Positions 53,614 to 62,567 of a stretch of 64,000 bases of DNA are shown here, one piece after another. Position 1 is the first letter of the stretch, and each line of letters starts with the position of its first letter. The notes beneath the pieces are model-generated. The model was not told the DNA's origin, did not search any database, and was given only the letters and a program-made list of their open reading frames with translations. Location: positions 1-64,000 of the forward strand of contig JABDCB010000001.1 of NCBI GenBank assembly GCA_013288325.1. The letters run 5' to 3'. The position numbers and the translations under genes were made by a program. This stretch comes from Bacteroidota bacterium (GTDB lineage Bacteria; Bacteroidota; Bacteroidia; Palsa-965).

Positions 53614-53766
53614 TTAAGCAGCCGCTTTGCGGTGTTTCGCTTTTTTGGCTTTATCCCTGCGCCTTACCTCTTCCATAAATTTGCCGAACTCCTTTTTCTC
53701 TTTGTCAGTTAATTTGACTTGTTTTACATACAGGTCAATTTCCCGTGGTTCTGGTTTCAATTTCAT
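53614..53766 (-). CDS. 50-residue highly charged protein
   Basis: Starts at the ATG at 53766 and reads MKLKPEPREIDLYVKQVKLT, then DKEKKEFGKFMEEVRRRDKA and a Lys/Ala-rich end (KKAKHRKAAA). It is strongly basic and probably helical. It lies 11 bp downstream of the acetyltransferase-like gene on the same strand and is surely cotranscribed with it. The pair looks like a small module, possibly toxin-antitoxin-like, but no family is recognised. Confidence 0.7.
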   Translation of the reverse strand: MKLKPEPREIDLYVKQVKLTDKEKKEFGKFMEEVRRRDKAKKAKHRKAAA

Positions 53767-53777
53767 TTTTTATAGCT

Positions 53778-54287
53778 TTAAAAATATTGGTTAACTAATT
53801 TATTAGCGGCTTCACTATTTATTGCCATTCGTTGCCCAATGCCTGATTCCGCTCCAAGTGTTTCTATATAATGTGACACTAGCGTTGATTTTGCTACGAA
53901 ACCAACATATCCTTCAAATCCAAATTCCATGGATTTTTTACAGGCAAAAGCAAACATATTACCACCAACACCCAGATATATTTTTGTCTTTCCTCGATTG
54001 AACTTTGCATTTTCGACAAGATTAACAAACACATATTTTTCGTCTGGGATAGGGCTTATTGAAATTAATCCTTGAATAACATTTACGTTGTCCTTTATTA
54101 TCAACTTATATACTTCCCTGTCCTTACTCATTATTTCTCGTCCCCAATCAAATAGCCAATCCTTTTTCTTTATCTCCTTTTTTGAGACCTTATGAAATTC
54201 AGTATCGAAAACATCTCCTGAAAGTGCATTTACAATTGAATTTGTCAATCTGTCAATTTCAATATCTACTGCTTGCTTTCGAACCAT
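53778..54287 (-). CDS. GNAT-like protein of unknown function
   Basis: A 169-residue protein from the ATG at 54287 (the frame could extend 49 residues upstream to 54434, but that stretch looks non-coding). A minus-strand -7 box TAAATTTG at 54320-54327 lies 32 bp before this ATG, supporting the shorter form. The C-terminal half, KIYLGVGGNMFAFACKKSM, GFEGYVGFVAKS and HYIETLGAE, follows the GNAT pattern (acyl-CoA loop, then a 'Y..xGA' end). Base composition is more AT-rich than neighbours. It is paired with a 50-residue basic protein and sits between two copies of the idi start region, so it may be a mobile module. Confidence 0.72.
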   Translation of the reverse strand: MVRKQAVDIEIDRLTNSIVNALSGDVFDTEFHKVSKKEIKKKDWLFDWGREIMSKDREVYKLIIKDNVNVIQGLISISPIPDEKYVFVNLVENAKFNRGKTKIYLGVGGNMFAFACKKSMEFGFEGYVGFVAKSTLVSHYIETLGAESGIGQRMAINSEAANKLVNQYF

Positions 54288-54504
54288 ACACGCTGATTCT
54301 ATCGAATGTTCGGTAAAAACAAATTTAGCGATTTTACCGCATATATAATTTTTGTATATACAATTTCTACCAGTTTCACCATTTAATGGAAGCCTCCTGT
54401 TCATAAGCTCTCTTTCCTGATTTATCCGCCCCAACCGCTATTGTACATCGTTATCTCATCGTACCAATTTGATTCTGCCAGAAAACAAGCAGGGCGGTAA
54501 TAAT

Positions 54505-54530
54505 GTACCTTTGCAGGTATGAACAGACCG
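54505..54530 (+). promoter_or_regulatory. idi -7 promoter box and start region, near-leaderless (copy 2 of the duplication)
   Basis: TACCTTTG at 54506-54513 fits TAnnTTTG and ends only 5 bp before the idi ATG at 54519, so transcription would begin at or next to the start codon. No TTTG is seen at the -33 distance. The 26-bp block is duplicated at 53573-53598. Confidence 0.6.
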
Positions 54531-55016
54531 GTTATCCTTGTCAATGAAAAAGACGAGCCATTGGGAGAGATGGATAAGCTGGAAGTGCATCTAAAAGGAT
54601 TGCTTCACCGGGCGTTTTCCATTTTCATTTTCAATGATTCGGGTTTGTTGCTTTTGCAATGCCGGGCCAATGAAAAATATCATTCTGGAGGTTTGTGGAC
54701 CAACACCTGTTGCGGACATCCCGGACCGGGAGAGTTGACAGAAGAAGCGGCCCATCGCCGGTTAAAAGAAGAAACGGGGATTGAGACGGAGCTGGTCAAA
54801 AAATTCAGTTTTATATACGAGGCCCATTTGGATCACAAGCTGGTAGAACATGAATACGATCATGTATTTACAGGAATATATAATGAAGAACCTGTCCTGA
54901 ACCTGGAAGAAGCATCTGCTTACCGCTGGATAAGTATTGCGGAAGTAAAAAAAGAAATTGAATCTCATCCGGCCCGCTTTACCGAGTGGCTTAAAATAGC
55001 CATACAGTCGTTCTGA
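54519..55016 (+). CDS. idi: Isopentenyl-diphosphate delta-isomerase, type 1
   Basis: A 165-residue Nudix-fold enzyme that interconverts isopentenyl and dimethylallyl diphosphate. It has the catalytic Cys in WTNTCCGHPGPGE, the Nudix-like EAAHRRLKEETGI segment and the catalytic Glu in VEHEYDHVFTG. The length is normal for the bacterial type. It appears to be transcribed from a promoter that overlaps its start region, leaving almost no leader. Confidence 0.95.
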   Translation: MNRPVILVNEKDEPLGEMDKLEVHLKGLLHRAFSIFIFNDSGLLLLQCRANEKYHSGGLWTNTCCGHPGPGELTEEAAHRRLKEETGIETELVKKFSFIYEAHLDHKLVEHEYDHVFTGIYNEEPVLNLEEASAYRWISIAEVKKEIESHPARFTEWLKIAIQSF

Positions 55017-55028
55017 TAACGTATGGGG

Positions 55029-55058
55029 AAAAAAAAAGGAGGGCAAAATGCACCCTCC
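55029..55058 (-). terminator. Rho-independent terminator of the SprB-repeat gene
   Basis: On the minus strand GGAGGG-N9-CCCTCC is followed by nine T residues. It lies 30 bp after the stop of the gene at 55088-58975 and 12 bp after the end of the convergent idi gene. Confidence 0.9.
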
Positions 55059-55087
55059 CTCAGAGATAACAAAAAGAAAAGAGTTTA

Positions 55088-58000
55088 TTAGCGAATGAGA
55101 TTACAGTGTCCGGAATAGATATGCCGGTTTCCAAAAACATCTTTTAGACTTACCTTCCACACATACGTATCAATCTGTGCAATATTAGCTCCTCCGTTTG
55201 CACGTCCATCCCATCCTTGTCCCCAGGTATGTGTTTCAAACATCAGATTGCCCCATCTGTCAAACATCAGGAGGTCATAATTATTCGGATCAATACCCAC
55301 ACCGAAGGGCATCCATTCATCATTTTTTCCATCTCCGTTTGGTGTGAATGTGTTGGGAGCATAGAAGGTGAAGATGGGTTGGATACAGATAGGGCCCGTA
55401 GTAGAATCCTTACAACCATCGGGCGCTGTTATAACCAGCTTCACCGTGAAACATCCTGTATCGGTATAGGAATGAATCGGATTTTGTAAGGAAGAGGTAG
55501 AATCGCTCGGATCACCGAATAACCACAACCAGCCTACTGCATTGGTGCTTTGATCGGTAAATGTAATGGTAGGATCTGTAATATTGGTCGGCTGGGGATT
55601 GTCGGTAAAGGCTGCATGAGGCACCGGTAGTGCATTGATAAAATTCGGGATCATATCGCTGCCTTTGCAGCCGTGTATGTCCGTTACATTATACGTTACA
55701 TTATACGTACCGGCCACGTAATAGCAATGTTTGGCCGAGTCGCAACCGGTAGCTGTGGTTCCATCACCGAATGACCAGGAGCCGGAAGCACAGGCAGGGT
55801 TTGAACTTCCAAAGAAGGTGGCGCATACGGGGGCACATACAACGGTATCTTTTGAAACAAATGTTACCACCGGTAAAGGGTATACGGTTACTGTTGCATA
55901 GTCCGAGTCGGTAGGCGTGCCGCAGTTATCGGCCACAATGACGGTGTAGGTGGTGGTTACTGTTGGAGATGCAACAGGGTTTTGGCTGTTTGCATTTGAA
56001 AGCCCGGTAGCCGGTATCCAGGTGTAGGTATAGGGGCCGCCATTGCCTCCGCTGCCAATAGCATGCAGGGTATCATTGGCTCCGGGGCAAATGGATTTGC
56101 CTCCGCTGGCAAGTACTTCCAGCGCGGGGTTTACAACCACTGTTTCCAAAGCCGGCTGAGCTATGCACCCATGAGAGTCTGTAACCGTTACAGTGTATGT
56201 GGTAGTTACCAGTGGGCATACAGTAGCAGAAGGTAAGGGAGTACCATTCAATGTCCATGAATAAGAATAAGCCGGGCTGCCTCCCGTGGCCGTAGAGGTT
56301 AATGTGGTGCATTGACCGATACAGATTTTGAGCGGAGGACCGGCACTCAACAGGAGTAACGGTGGCTGCACAATGGTAACAGAAACCTGATTGGTACAAT
56401 GGACAGAGTCGGTAACCGTACACACATAGGTGCCGGCAGATAAACCGGTGACACTGAGTGTTCCTTGTCCTGTTCCCGGTGCAGGTGTCCAGTTAAAGGT
56501 ATAAGGTTTAAATCCTCCGCTGGCTGAGTCTCTTGCTGTTCCGTCATTGCCACCGAAACAGCTAACGGGCGTGGAAGCCACAGTAACCATATTTACACCG
56601 GGAAGATTGGGAACCACATTTTTCATGGTGTCGGGGCAGCCATTCTGATCTTTGATAATGACGGTGTAATTTCCGGCCAGGATAGCATGAATCCCTTCCG
56701 TGGTATAAGCACCGGGAGTCCAGGTATATGTATAACCGGGAGTTCCTCCGCTTACGGTAACCGAATCTTTTCCATCTGCTTTGTTGCAATGTGCAGCCGT
56801 TGGAAACATATTCATCACCAAAGGAGTTGGCTGTGTAATGAGTGCGGTGTCGGTAGCGGTACATCCATGTGCGTCGGTTACGGTAGCGGTATACGTGCCG
56901 GCACATACATTACTGGCGCTTGCCGAAGTGCTTCCGTTGCTCCACAAATAAGTATAAGAAGCCGTTCCTCCGTTAGGTAAACCAATCAGCTGTCCGTTAC
57001 ATTTACCATTACAGGTAGCCGGAACACCGCTCGCTGTTATTGTAAGTATGGTAGGTTGAGTAATGGTTACCGGTGTGGTTACCGAACAACCTTTTGAATC
57101 GGTGGTGGTGCAATTGTAATTTCCGGCAGCAAGTCCTGTGGCGGTATTGCTGGTGCTGGCCGATCCTGTCCATACATACGTATAAGGCGCGGTGCCTCCG
57201 TTAGGAGTTATGGTAGCAGTTCCATCTGATAATCCGAAACAGCTCACATTCGTAGTGGAGGCATTTGCAGTAGGTGCGTTTGGTTGTCCAACAACGACGG
57301 TAGCCGAATCGGGACATGTTCCGGTAGCTCCGTTTACAACCAGGGTGTATGTGCCTCCATTCAGTCCGCTAGCATTCGTAGTTCCTTGTCCACCTGTTGG
57401 TGCCGGCGACCAGGTATAGGTAAAAGGTCCGGAGCCTCCGGTAACGGTAGCAGTAGCTGTTCCATCACCACCCGGTGAACAGGAAGCGGGAGTAGAGGTG
57501 ATGGTAACGGTAGGTGCTCCTGCAGGGGCGCTGAGTGTAACAGATCCGGAAGCGGTGCAACCGTTAGCAGTAGTTATATTGAGCGCATAGGTTCCTGCAT
57601 CTAATCCTGTTGCATTGGCAGTACCTTGTCCACCGCCCGGGGCGGGGCTCCATACGTAGGTAATGGGAAGGTTGCCTCCGGTAACCGTAGCTGTTGCTGT
57701 TCCATCATGACCTGGCTTACAGGTGGGATTGGTAGAGGTAAATGTGACGGTAGGGACAGGATAAAATGCGATGGTCGTATCAATTACATACGTACATCCG
57801 GGACCTTGTGTAACAGTAACCTGATAGGTGCCATCGGCGTTGACGGTAACACTTTGCCCGGTGGTGGAACCAACAATTCCTGCCGTGCCGGTAGGCATGG
57901 TGTTCCAGGCATAGGTGCCGCTTGTTCCTGCATCAGGAGCTGTAAGCGTAAGAGATCCTCCCAGACAAACTTCCGGAGTGGAAGCGATTACCTGGATGGG

Positions 58001-58975
58001 AGAACAGGATGCATCCACATAGGCATAACCCCAGTGACCGCCCGGTGTACAACCCGCAGCGCTAAAACGTACGGTAACATTATGCCCGATATAATTTTTG
58101 AGATTAAGACTATTGGATGTCCAGGGCAGATAATAAACAGAATTGCCTCGGGATTGAGAGGAAGAAACAGACATTCCTATAGGAATACCGGTACCAACCG
58201 ATTCAATATAATATTGTAAACAGGGAATGGGCTTGCCATTGCTATCCAGTACTTCGGCTCTGAAATATGGACATTGTGTGGTGGTGTGCCCGTTGCTGGT
58301 TTGTTCCAAAACAACGGCATAGTTATAGATAAGCATTGCATTGGCGGTGGTAACGGCAAAGGTTTGCTGAATACTTTCACCGGGTGCTCCTGAAGGCGAT
58401 GTAGTGCTGCAGCTGGATCCACTTTTCAGATTTGCATTTTCACCTCCCAGACGCAATGAATAGGTACCTCCGATAGCCAGCGGATCGAGCATAGGAAATG
58501 CACCATAAGGATCGTTGCCGGCGGCACTGTTTACGAGTGTAAACATAGAGCACGATGTTTCTGCGGAATTTACTCCAAGCGTATTGGGAAGGATGCCGGC
58601 GCTAAGTTGTGTTACGGCCGAATCGGAATTTGCATTATAACCGATATATCCGGTCCAGTTTGTATAGTCGCCTGTTTCAAATCCTAAATTGTTGCAGGAG
58701 AGACCCAGAACCGTATTGCTGTTTCCCGGATTAAAAGCATGATTTTTGGAGGGAATATGATAGCGTCTTTGTACGTATTGTAATTCCTGATCTTTAAGAT
58801 AAGCGCCTATCTCAGAGGCACTTAAACCTTCCTCTGCCGCCTCTTTATAATACGATGCAAGGTTAAATCCATTCAGTGTATCTCCTTTATAATAAACATA
58901 TTGACCCGGTACCTGAGCAAACCCGGTAATCACGGACCCAAAGAGAATAAAGAAGAGTTGTAAGTATTTTCTCAT
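55088..58975 (-). CDS. Large secreted protein with SprB repeats, PKD domains and gliding-type C-terminus
   Basis: A 1295-residue surface protein with a signal peptide (LQLFFILFGSVITGFAQ). An N-terminal region of about 330 residues is followed by an array of about ten beta modules. Several are clear SprB repeats, with the pattern 'SCFGxxDGTATxxxxGGTxPYTYxW ... GLxAGxYxCTVTDxxGC', spaced 70-80 residues. Then come PKD domains (ASGSWSFGDGTTATGCDS, VGWLWLFGDPSDSTSS) and a gliding-motility-associated type B C-terminal domain (FTPNGDGKNDEWMPFG, FDRWGNLMFET, YVWKVSLKD). It should pass through the type IX secretion system and act as an adhesin-like or matrix protein. An ATG two codons earlier (58981) is possible. 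Confidence 0.9.
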   Translation of the reverse strand: MRKYLQLFFILFGSVITGFAQVPGQYVYYKGDTLNGFNLASYYKEAAEEGLSASEIGAYLKDQELQYVQRRYHIPSKNHAFNPGNSNTVLGLSCNNLGFETGDYTNWTGYIGYNANSDSAVTQLSAGILPNTLGVNSAETSCSMFTLVNSAAGNDPYGAFPMLDPLAIGGTYSLRLGGENANLKSGSSCSTTSPSGAPGESIQQTFAVTTANAMLIYNYAVVLEQTSNGHTTTQCPYFRAEVLDSNGKPIPCLQYYIESVGTGIPIGMSVSSSQSRGNSVYYLPWTSNSLNLKNYIGHNVTVRFSAAGCTPGGHWGYAYVDASCSPIQVIASTPEVCLGGSLTLTAPDAGTSGTYAWNTMPTGTAGIVGSTTGQSVTVNADGTYQVTVTQGPGCTYVIDTTIAFYPVPTVTFTSTNPTCKPGHDGTATATVTGGNLPITYVWSPAPGGGQGTANATGLDAGTYALNITTANGCTASGSVTLSAPAGAPTVTITSTPASCSPGGDGTATATVTGGSGPFTYTWSPAPTGGQGTTNASGLNGGTYTLVVNGATGTCPDSATVVVGQPNAPTANASTTNVSCFGLSDGTATITPNGGTAPYTYVWTGSASTSNTATGLAAGNYNCTTTDSKGCSVTTPVTITQPTILTITASGVPATCNGKCNGQLIGLPNGGTASYTYLWSNGSTSASASNVCAGTYTATVTDAHGCTATDTALITQPTPLVMNMFPTAAHCNKADGKDSVTVSGGTPGYTYTWTPGAYTTEGIHAILAGNYTVIIKDQNGCPDTMKNVVPNLPGVNMVTVASTPVSCFGGNDGTARDSASGGFKPYTFNWTPAPGTGQGTLSVTGLSAGTYVCTVTDSVHCTNQVSVTIVQPPLLLLSAGPPLKICIGQCTTLTSTATGGSPAYSYSWTLNGTPLPSATVCPLVTTTYTVTVTDSHGCIAQPALETVVVNPALEVLASGGKSICPGANDTLHAIGSGGNGGPYTYTWIPATGLSNANSQNPVASPTVTTTYTVIVADNCGTPTDSDYATVTVYPLPVVTFVSKDTVVCAPVCATFFGSSNPACASGSWSFGDGTTATGCDSAKHCYYVAGTYNVTYNVTDIHGCKGSDMIPNFINALPVPHAAFTDNPQPTNITDPTITFTDQSTNAVGWLWLFGDPSDSTSSLQNPIHSYTDTGCFTVKLVITAPDGCKDSTTGPICIQPIFTFYAPNTFTPNGDGKNDEWMPFGVGIDPNNYDLLMFDRWGNLMFETHTWGQGWDGRANGGANIAQIDTYVWKVSLKDVFGNRHIYSGHCNLIR

Positions 58976-59795
58976 GCACATAACCCCTGGTCTTAAACAA
59001 TGGCATTTGTTTTTATCTGAAGGGAGAAAAACACCCCCTTTTTGACCTTATTTAGAACGACACTATTCAATTGATTTGTTTAACCTTTTCGCGAAATAAA
59101 AACCACACTGCACTCTTGAGACTTTGTCCTTTTGTTGGATAACAAATATGAACAATTTATGCAAGAAATGCAATAGAATAAATTCAATTTATTATTACCA
59201 TTTTAAGTATTCGGTTACATCATATGGGAATTAAACCGACTTATATCGCGATAAGGACCAACCCTAAAAACATCGTTAACAGTGGCCTGTAACAAATTTT
59301 AGCTCTGATGAAAGAGAAAAGAAACATTTTCCTATGATACAAGTCATCTTGTTTATTTTATGAAATTCTATAAAAGGGCAAGGTTTCGGATGAAACCTGG
59401 ATGTAAGAATTTGAGAGCAATATTTTCTGCCGGCTAATCAGCTTTTTTCGCACATTTTCATCCCTGGTTTCATGTCGTAAAAATGACTGATTGGCGTTAT
59501 ACATTCCTTCGTCTGTATAAAAGAAAGATACGTCTACGGAAGTTCGTTACAGTGGGTATCCTGAACAAACCAAATTACTGGCATAGTTTTGGAGTCAAAG
59601 GGAGGGGTGTAGCATACCCTTGTTTTTGAGGAAAAAGCCACGTTTATGCTCCCATTTCCCTGTTTTTGCCGGATTTTATATTAGCATTTAATTAGAATTG
59701 GAATTAAATGTAATTTATTTGCAATCAACCCGTTAAACCTTAGTATTTTTAGAATGTCTATGCTTTTACCAGGCTTTAAGCCAGAGGGGAAAAAA
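58976..59795. other. 820-bp AT-rich intergenic region between divergent genes
   Basis: No convincing gene on either strand. It contains an isolated FNR-like palindrome TGAT-ACAA-GTCA at 59335-59346 with no -7 box at the expected distance in either direction. TTTG at 59718-59721, followed after 19 bp by TAGTATTT (59741-59748), is a weak promoter candidate for the outer-membrane protein gene. A small RNA cannot be excluded. Confidence 0.5.
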
Positions 59796-60575
59796 ATGAA
59801 AAAAGGAAAGATGAAACGGATTCGGTACGTCATTTTTATCAGCAGTATAGGATCCATGCTTTTTGCATCGGCTAAGGCTAATCCTGTTTTTCAAAAAGCG
59901 GGCGCCACAACCGATACCCTTCTTATCGGTGATACCCTTCATCGGCAACCTGCAGATACCGGTTATGTAAGAGAACACCATCATACAACCATAAAGCCTA
60001 CGACCGATTTTGACCAGCGTTTTTCCTTTATCCGTAATTATTCAGTGAATATATGGGGGCAAAGGGGAGGTATTCTGTTAAATGATGAGTGGAAGTTCGG
60101 TGTTGGAGCCTATTATATGGATGATACCCGGATGAATGCCAGGACCTCTTCAGGAGGAGTGAACCCTAACCATTATCTGAAACAAAACCTGGTTTTTGGA
60201 ACCGGATACGTAGAACCCTTTCTGATTCGGAGAACGTATTGGGAGCTGAGTGTTCCATTTGAGCTTGGATATGGAAAAGCAGGATCCAAAGTATACGAGA
60301 GTTCAACCGATGCACAAATTTCAACCCGTTCCAAAGATTTTCTTCCAACCGGGGCAGGTCTTTCTCTTTCACTCAAATTTCCACCCATAGGAAGATTCAA
60401 ACCTACCAGCTGGGTTGGACTTAATTTTCTGGCAGGATACCGCTATTGTTTACTGGAAAACGTTTTTAAGACAGATTATGACGGAGCTTTCTGGTCCATC
60501 AGCGGTGCTATTTTCTTAGACAGGATATTTGATGATACCCGGGCCTGGAAAAGAAAGCGGAAAATGGAACAATAA
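59796..60575 (+). CDS. Hypothetical outer-membrane or periplasmic protein
   Basis: A 259-residue protein from the ATG at 59796, which begins a good signal peptide (KRIRYVIFISSIGSMLFASAKA) and is preceded by a purine-rich GAGGGG. An in-frame ATG at 59754 is the alternative. After a linker with a TDTLLIGDTLH segment, the rest alternates short aromatic strands (WKFGVGAYYMDDT, YWELSVPFELGYG, SLSLKFPPIGRF, WVGLNFLAGYRY) typical of an eight-stranded outer-membrane barrel. No family recognised. The stop overlaps the next ATG by one base. Confidence 0.72.
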   Translation: MKKGKMKRIRYVIFISSIGSMLFASAKANPVFQKAGATTDTLLIGDTLHRQPADTGYVREHHHTTIKPTTDFDQRFSFIRNYSVNIWGQRGGILLNDEWKFGVGAYYMDDTRMNARTSSGGVNPNHYLKQNLVFGTGYVEPFLIRRTYWELSVPFELGYGKAGSKVYESSTDAQISTRSKDFLPTGAGLSLSLKFPPIGRFKPTSWVGLNFLAGYRYCLLENVFKTDYDGAFWSISGAIFLDRIFDDTRAWKRKRKMEQ

Positions 60576-61522
60576 TGAAGATACAACGATTACCTGTCCT
60601 CCTTTTTATTTTTTTTGTCATCACTTCTTGCAAATCCACTCTCTACCAAACCAAATGGCAGGATAAAACCGTAACGGCCGATGGAAATCCTAAGGAATGG
60701 GAAATCCCGCTTCGGTTTTATGATTCCAAGAGTAAGCTTTCCTATACAATAACGAATGATCTGGAGAATCTGTATATCTGTATGCGGATAACGGAAGATG
60801 CCAGTCAGGTAAAAGTGATGAAAGCCGGTATGCAGGTATGGATTGATACAACAGGATCCAATAAACAACTGACCGGTATTTTATTTCCACAGCGTCCTCC
60901 TGAAACAACGGATAATGCTACTCACTCAAGTTCCGAAACCGGTAGTAACGGTGGTGGCAAACATAACGGAGGAGGTAGTGGTGGCTATGGTGGCGGAAGT
61001 GGAGGTGGCAGCCGGTCGCCCAATATGGCCAATATGAGAGGCCGTTTTCAAAAGGATTATAAAGAAATGATGCTGACCGGTTTTCATGCCCCTATTCGCG
61101 GATCTGTTCCGCTTACCAATGATTTTGGTGTGCAGGTGGGTGTTAATTGGGATGCGAGTAAATATGACAGCTCCTATATCATGATTTACGAAGCTGTAAT
61201 TCCATTCCGCACGTTTTATAAAAACAAACTGACAAGTGCTGACAGTCTCCGTAAATTCGGAATTACCATTACCGTAAATGCACTTCCGCATGCAGCATCT
61301 CAGGGTGGTTCCAAAGGAGGAGGACACGGAGGAGGTGGAGGAGGCGGAATGGGTGGCGGTGGTATGGGTGGTGGTGGTATGCGCGGAGGCGGAGGTGGAG
61401 GAAGAGGTGGAAGAGGCGGAGGTGGTAAAGCTCCGGAGCCTGCCAATCCATTGTATGAAAGCAATACCTTAAAAATGCGCTTCCAGATGACATTGCATCC
61501 TCATCCGGAAGTGAAACTGTAA
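60575..61522 (+). CDS. Glycine-rich lipoprotein with a CBM9/DOMON-like fold
   Basis: A 315-residue lipoprotein with lipobox VITSC at about residue 19. The following region, TVTADGNPKEWEIPLRFYD then YTITNDLENLYICMRITE and GMQVWIDTTG, is the pattern of family 9 carbohydrate-binding-like domains. The domain is interrupted by two glycine-rich tracts, about residues 123-150 and about 249-300 (GGGGGGMGGGGMGGGGM type). It is translationally coupled to the barrel protein upstream and may bind it. A terminator follows. Confidence 0.75.
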   Translation: MKIQRLPVLLFIFFVITSCKSTLYQTKWQDKTVTADGNPKEWEIPLRFYDSKSKLSYTITNDLENLYICMRITEDASQVKVMKAGMQVWIDTTGSNKQLTGILFPQRPPETTDNATHSSSETGSNGGGKHNGGGSGGYGGGSGGGSRSPNMANMRGRFQKDYKEMMLTGFHAPIRGSVPLTNDFGVQVGVNWDASKYDSSYIMIYEAVIPFRTFYKNKLTSADSLRKFGITITVNALPHAASQGGSKGGGHGGGGGGGMGGGGMGGGGMRGGGGGGRGGRGGGGKAPEPANPLYESNTLKMRFQMTLHPHPEVKL

Positions 61523-61557
61523 ATACGTTCACAGAAAAATAGTTTGCTATAATCACG

Positions 61558-61579
61558 AATCCGCTTCAGGCGGATTTTT
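61558..61579 (+). terminator. Rho-independent terminator
   Basis: AATCCGC-TTCAG-GCGGATT is a 7-bp stem with a 5-nt loop followed by a short T-run (TTT beyond the stem). It lies 35 bp after the glycine-rich lipoprotein gene and separates it from the promoter of the TPR gene. Confidence 0.85.
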
Positions 61580-61604
61580 GATTTTATAGCCCTTCCCTTT
61601 TCCA

Positions 61605-61637
61605 TTTACAGGATAATGGAAATTGATGGTACATTTG
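61605..61637 (+). promoter_or_regulatory. Bacteroidota-type promoter of the TPR protein gene
   Basis: TTTA at 61605-61608, a 21-bp spacer, and a perfect TACATTTG at 61630-61637. The predicted start near 61644 gives a 25-nt leader before the ATG at 61669. Confidence 0.6.
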
Positions 61638-61668
61638 AAGAGATCAATCCTGTTAATTTCCCAACCGT

Positions 61669-62538
61669 ATGAAAACAATTTTGTTCCTGTGTCTGCTTTG
61701 TATTGCTCCTTTTTCTTCCCTGTTGTCTCAGGAACGGAATTTTCAACATGAATACGATTCTCTTTTTTATACGGGCACACCGCAACAACTTAGCTCTATT
61801 CTGAGCAGCTGGGAAAAGAAAACACCACAGGATCCGGAACTGCTTATTGCCTGGTACAACTTTTATGTGAAAAGCAGTGCGCATGAAGTACCGCTACCCA
61901 AAGGTGCTCAAGTTAAAGATGGCTCCGACACAGCAACGGTTACCGTACAGTATGATGGAGAGAAAATGAAAAAAGCATATACGTATCTGGATAAAGGGAT
62001 TTCGCTTTATCCGGACAGGCTGGATATGCGTTTCGGTAAAATATACATGCTGGGGCAAACAGAAAACTATGATGCTTTTACAAAACAGATTGTTGAAATG
62101 ATAGAATATGGCTATTCGATTAAAAACATGTGGAAGCTTCCCAATAAGCCTACTGCCAAAAATGAGGAAACACTCCTGCTAGGCACCATACAACTATATG
62201 TGGGTACATTGTTGGATATTGGCGATGCGCAGGGTCCTCATATCCGGACTATTTGTGAAGAGGTTATCAAACACAATCCCGAAAGGATGGATTTTCTTTT
62301 TGACCTGAGTGTAACCTATATGTTTAAGGAAGAGTGGGACAAAGCATTACCTGAACTTCTGAAAGCCGAAAAATTATCTCCCTCCGATATCAGTGTTTTA
62401 AACAACATCGCTTTTTGTTATCAGCAAAAAAATGACAAGACCAATGCAATTGCTTATTTCGAAAAAATAACCAAAGTGGGTACTGAGGAAGATAAAAGCA
62501 AGGCCGAAGAAGAGATCAAAAAATTGAAACAGAAGTAA
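61669..62538 (+). CDS. Periplasmic TPR-containing protein
   Basis: A 289-residue protein with a signal peptide (TILFLCLLCIAPFSSLLSQ). The C-terminal half has TPR pairs, such as DLSVTYMFKEEWDKALPELL and DISVLNNIAFCYQQKNDKTN followed by AIAYFEKIT, and an N-terminal helical part counting 'LDKGISLYPDRLDMRFGK'. It should be a protein-protein interaction scaffold in the periplasm; no partner is evident. It has its own promoter. Confidence 0.8.
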   Translation: MKTILFLCLLCIAPFSSLLSQERNFQHEYDSLFYTGTPQQLSSILSSWEKKTPQDPELLIAWYNFYVKSSAHEVPLPKGAQVKDGSDTATVTVQYDGEKMKKAYTYLDKGISLYPDRLDMRFGKIYMLGQTENYDAFTKQIVEMIEYGYSIKNMWKLPNKPTAKNEETLLLGTIQLYVGTLLDIGDAQGPHIRTICEEVIKHNPERMDFLFDLSVTYMFKEEWDKALPELLKAEKLSPSDISVLNNIAFCYQQKNDKTNAIAYFEKITKVGTEEDKSKAEEEIKKLKQK

Positions 62539-62567
62539 AGGAATTTGCCGGATACTCGCTTATAACG

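Noticed and set aside
53587-53712. Truncated second idi gene after the duplicated start region
   Set aside because: Only the first three codons resemble idi; the remainder is the antisense of the 50-residue gene, so there is a duplicated start region but no pseudogene body.
57626-58219. 197-codon forward frame rich in Arg, Gly and Ser
   Set aside because: It is the antisense shadow of the SprB-repeat gene and has a composition typical of shadow frames.
59020-59046. Hairpin AAGGG-N11-CCCTT followed by T residues as a plus-strand terminator
   Set aside because: No plus-strand gene ends there, and it lies just upstream of a minus-strand start; the stem is only 5 bp.
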